From NCBI GenBank assembly GCA_029582155.1, contig CM055898.1, forward strand, positions 25,707,339 to 25,771,338: a DNA stretch of 64,000 bases, given 5' to 3'. The position numbers and the translations under genes are program-made. Position 1 is the stretch's first letter; each line of letters opens with the position of its first letter. Under the pieces are notes generated by a model that did not search any database, had not been told where the DNA came from, and saw only the letters and a program-made list of their open reading frames with translations. This DNA comes from Panopea generosa. Lineage: Eukaryota; Mollusca; Bivalvia; Adapedonta; Hiatellidae. This document shows positions 61,800 to 64,000 of this stretch, piece after piece.

Positions 61800-63350
61800 G
61801 AAACTCACTAAGTATAAGAAAATTAAAATCGGAAAATAAAATAATAATATCAAAACAATACATATATGGTATGTAATCTTTTGTGAACATAAATAAAAAA
61901 GTGTATACTGATCTTATAATAAATGTACGTACAGAATGTATGCATTCGATCAAAAAGGGCAAGGTAGACTTGTTTCAAAGTTATTATAGAATATTACTAG
62001 TATTTTGTAGAAAAGTGTACATTCGTCAATAAATCAAGAATACATGTTGAAAGATAATAAGAATTTAACATGAAGCTATTAATAGCTTTATTCTTAGGTA
62101 TATCATTATAATTCTGTAACCTGTAACTTACGTCAATTTGGATGTGTCACAACTCTGCAATTAATAAATTAATAATCTGACGCGCAAGTTATAGCATTGG
62201 TCAATTTTACCGTTGCATATATCAAATGTAGTAAATAAATTTATTATCACCATTTTGGGTCATGACCAAATATAACTTAAATTTGCCTGAGCAACGAATC
62301 TTTTCTTAACATTTATTGTTATAATAAGAACAAACTTTCACAATTTAACTTTTATATTATATTAATATGTTAATGTTGTTTTTATTTATGAATAAAAAAA
62401 GGTCTTCCGACTTAACATAAAGCTTTATTAACACATGTGATGGCTAGCAACATTGCAGTATCGACAATATTCAGTTATGAAAGCAAATCAAATATAATGA
62501 TACAATAGTCGCTTGTAATTCTAAAAAGAATGGCATTTTTTTTGTATATTTACTGATTATGTTTATGTATGTTTTTATAATGTAACTATGGTGAGACTTT
62601 CATAAAGAATAGCACCTACAAAGAAAAACAAGCGACCGAGCAAACTATTTTTATTGAATATCAAATAACAATGTTGTATACGTAAAACATGTAGCGGTGA
62701 CTCTAAAATTACTATTTTATCTTCTACTACAACTACTACTACTACTTAAAATAAACATAATAATAATAATGATTATAAAAATAAGCAATTAGTTGACGAG
62801 AGAACTCTTTTGAACAATTCAAACTCCCTTGAAGCCCTTAAACATATTTACATTATTTACACCTATATATAAATAAGATGTGCTAAATAACACAATCAAA
62901 TACAAAAAAGACACACAATAAAAGTATATAAAATTATTAAAAAATTGTAGGTATCAGAAAGTGAATAATAATAACAAGAGCATTAAACTCTCGTCTACGT
63001 TCCATGTTAATAGTAAATTACATCTTATAAAAGGATATCATGATAGCAGAGAGCGCAACCAAAACGAAAAATAATAACAGGATCTGTTTATTAGAGAGTA
63101 ATGAATAAACAATAAATCTCACAACCCCTGACCAAGGCTGAAGCGGTTATCTATTCACGTATAACACTGAATGATCCACATGATCCACGGAAACAAAGAT
63201 AATTAACAACACTTTGTCAAACTTTGCAAATTTCAATTAGTAAAACTATAACTTTTACTATGTTCATACAAATGCTTATTGAAGCAAGTTTAATATAAGT
63301 TAAAATATTCAAAACTTGATTTTAATAAACGGTAAGCCACGAACACTAAC
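61800..63350 (-). other. Likely intron in the 5' UTR
   Basis: AT-rich, with a short (CTA)n-like tract at 62725-62747. No coding exon recognised. Confidence 0.35.
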
Positions 63351-63410
63351 CTTGCCTGTTGCTCTTGACGTTTGGGGTCGGAAGTATACAAATGAGTATT
63401 ATATTGCCGT
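63351..63410 (-). other. Candidate 5' UTR exon of the astacin-like gene
   Basis: On the minus strand, acgtcaagagcaacaggcaag is followed by gttagtg, a fair donor, with ggcaatataata about 45 bases upstream as a possible TATA-like element. No coding content. Linked to exon 1 only because exon 1 needs an upstream exon. Confidence 0.25.
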
Positions 63411-64000
63411 CTGGGCTATAAGAAATCAATAAGGTCCAGATGTGTTTATGTAATTCAAACGGAATTTCATTTCCGTATCTCATTTTTATGTGATATGTAT
63501 GCGTGTTTCATGTTGACCACTTGCATATTTGCTAAATCTCGTGCTTGGCATTTTATGATTATTAAACTTTTCTCCACTGGGGACAATTTGTATTTTCTTT
63601 TGATGAAGAGCTAGATCAAGAGAAGAGAACACGACATCGCGCTATATACAGATAATGTTGACAATAAAATCCACATCATTGCCGTGCAGGCATAGAAATA
63701 AAACAAAAACGAACACATTTCAAGGACCCTCTACCAAACAGCTGACGTTCTATCGTCAGCAATTTGTTAAGCAACTATTTTACTCATGTAATATACTGCA
63801 ATTTTAAAAGTTGCGTTCCTGTATGAGGATTTTAATAGAGGTAATGTTTTGACAGTGACACTGAATGTGTATTTCCTGGCATCGATCCAATGAAATCGTC
63901 AAATTGTACAAAATATTTAATATATATATTGTTTATGATTACAAAGAATTTGAAACTTTCAAACTGTTTCTGTTAGCTTTCCCAATTGTAAACAAACCTA
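63411..64000. other. Upstream flank, nothing recognised
   Basis: No gene, repeat array or transposon feature identified. Confidence 0.45.

Noticed and set aside
1-64000. CRISPR arrays, bacterial operons, ribosome binding sites
   Set aside because: Animal nuclear DNA with introns; the direct repeats are contiguous minisatellites without spacers.

Overview
The window is AT-rich animal nuclear DNA: split genes with GT..AG introns, few long open frames, and heavy loading with tandem repeats and decayed transposons. A single-exon C1q domain, a tRNA-headed SINE with a conserved core and tail, Ty3/Gypsy, LINE and Polinton-type polymerase relics, and many minisatellites together look like a marine bivalve mollusc. 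That assignment is an inference from content; no species is claimed.

Layout. 1-3423: three and a third near-identical copies of a 1,024-bp satellite. 3.4-9.4 kb: intergenic sequence with minisatellites and a dispersed repeat. 9.5-9.7 kb (-): decayed THAP-like zinc-finger start. 11.5-12.05 kb (+): terminal exon of a secreted C1q-domain gene with polyA signals. 12.4-13.7 kb: a 1-kb 19-bp minisatellite, a conserved flank also found at 7.0 kb, then (TA)n. 17.6-18.6 kb (-): kyphoscoliosis-peptidase (transglutaminase-like) pseudogene. 20-21.6 kb: SINE-like sequences and a 43-bp array. 25.4-28.1 kb (-): a probable two-exon multi-pass membrane protein gene. 29.4-31.4 kb: microsatellites, a decayed array and a 180-bp tandem duplication, leading into a nearly full-length but broken L1/Tx1-like LINE (31.67-35.65 kb). 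35.8-37.55 kb (+): decayed protein-primed DNA polymerase B (Polinton/Maverick type), followed by a 184-bp array. 40.6-44.5 kb (+): two Ty3/Gypsy pol relics around a 49-bp array. 45.5-51.4 kb (-): a second LINE, split by two composite tandem-repeat elements. 53.7-63.4 kb (-): 5' part of a secreted protein gene, six coding exons with matching phases, from signal peptide through an acidic propeptide and a basic cleavage site to what looks like the start of an astacin metalloprotease domain. Its introns hold most of the remaining repeats.

Only three loci look like live host genes: the C1q gene, the two-exon membrane protein and the astacin-like gene. There is no operon-like organisation. The most unusual theme is the coupling of short conserved blocks to unrelated tandem arrays, seen at several independent sites.
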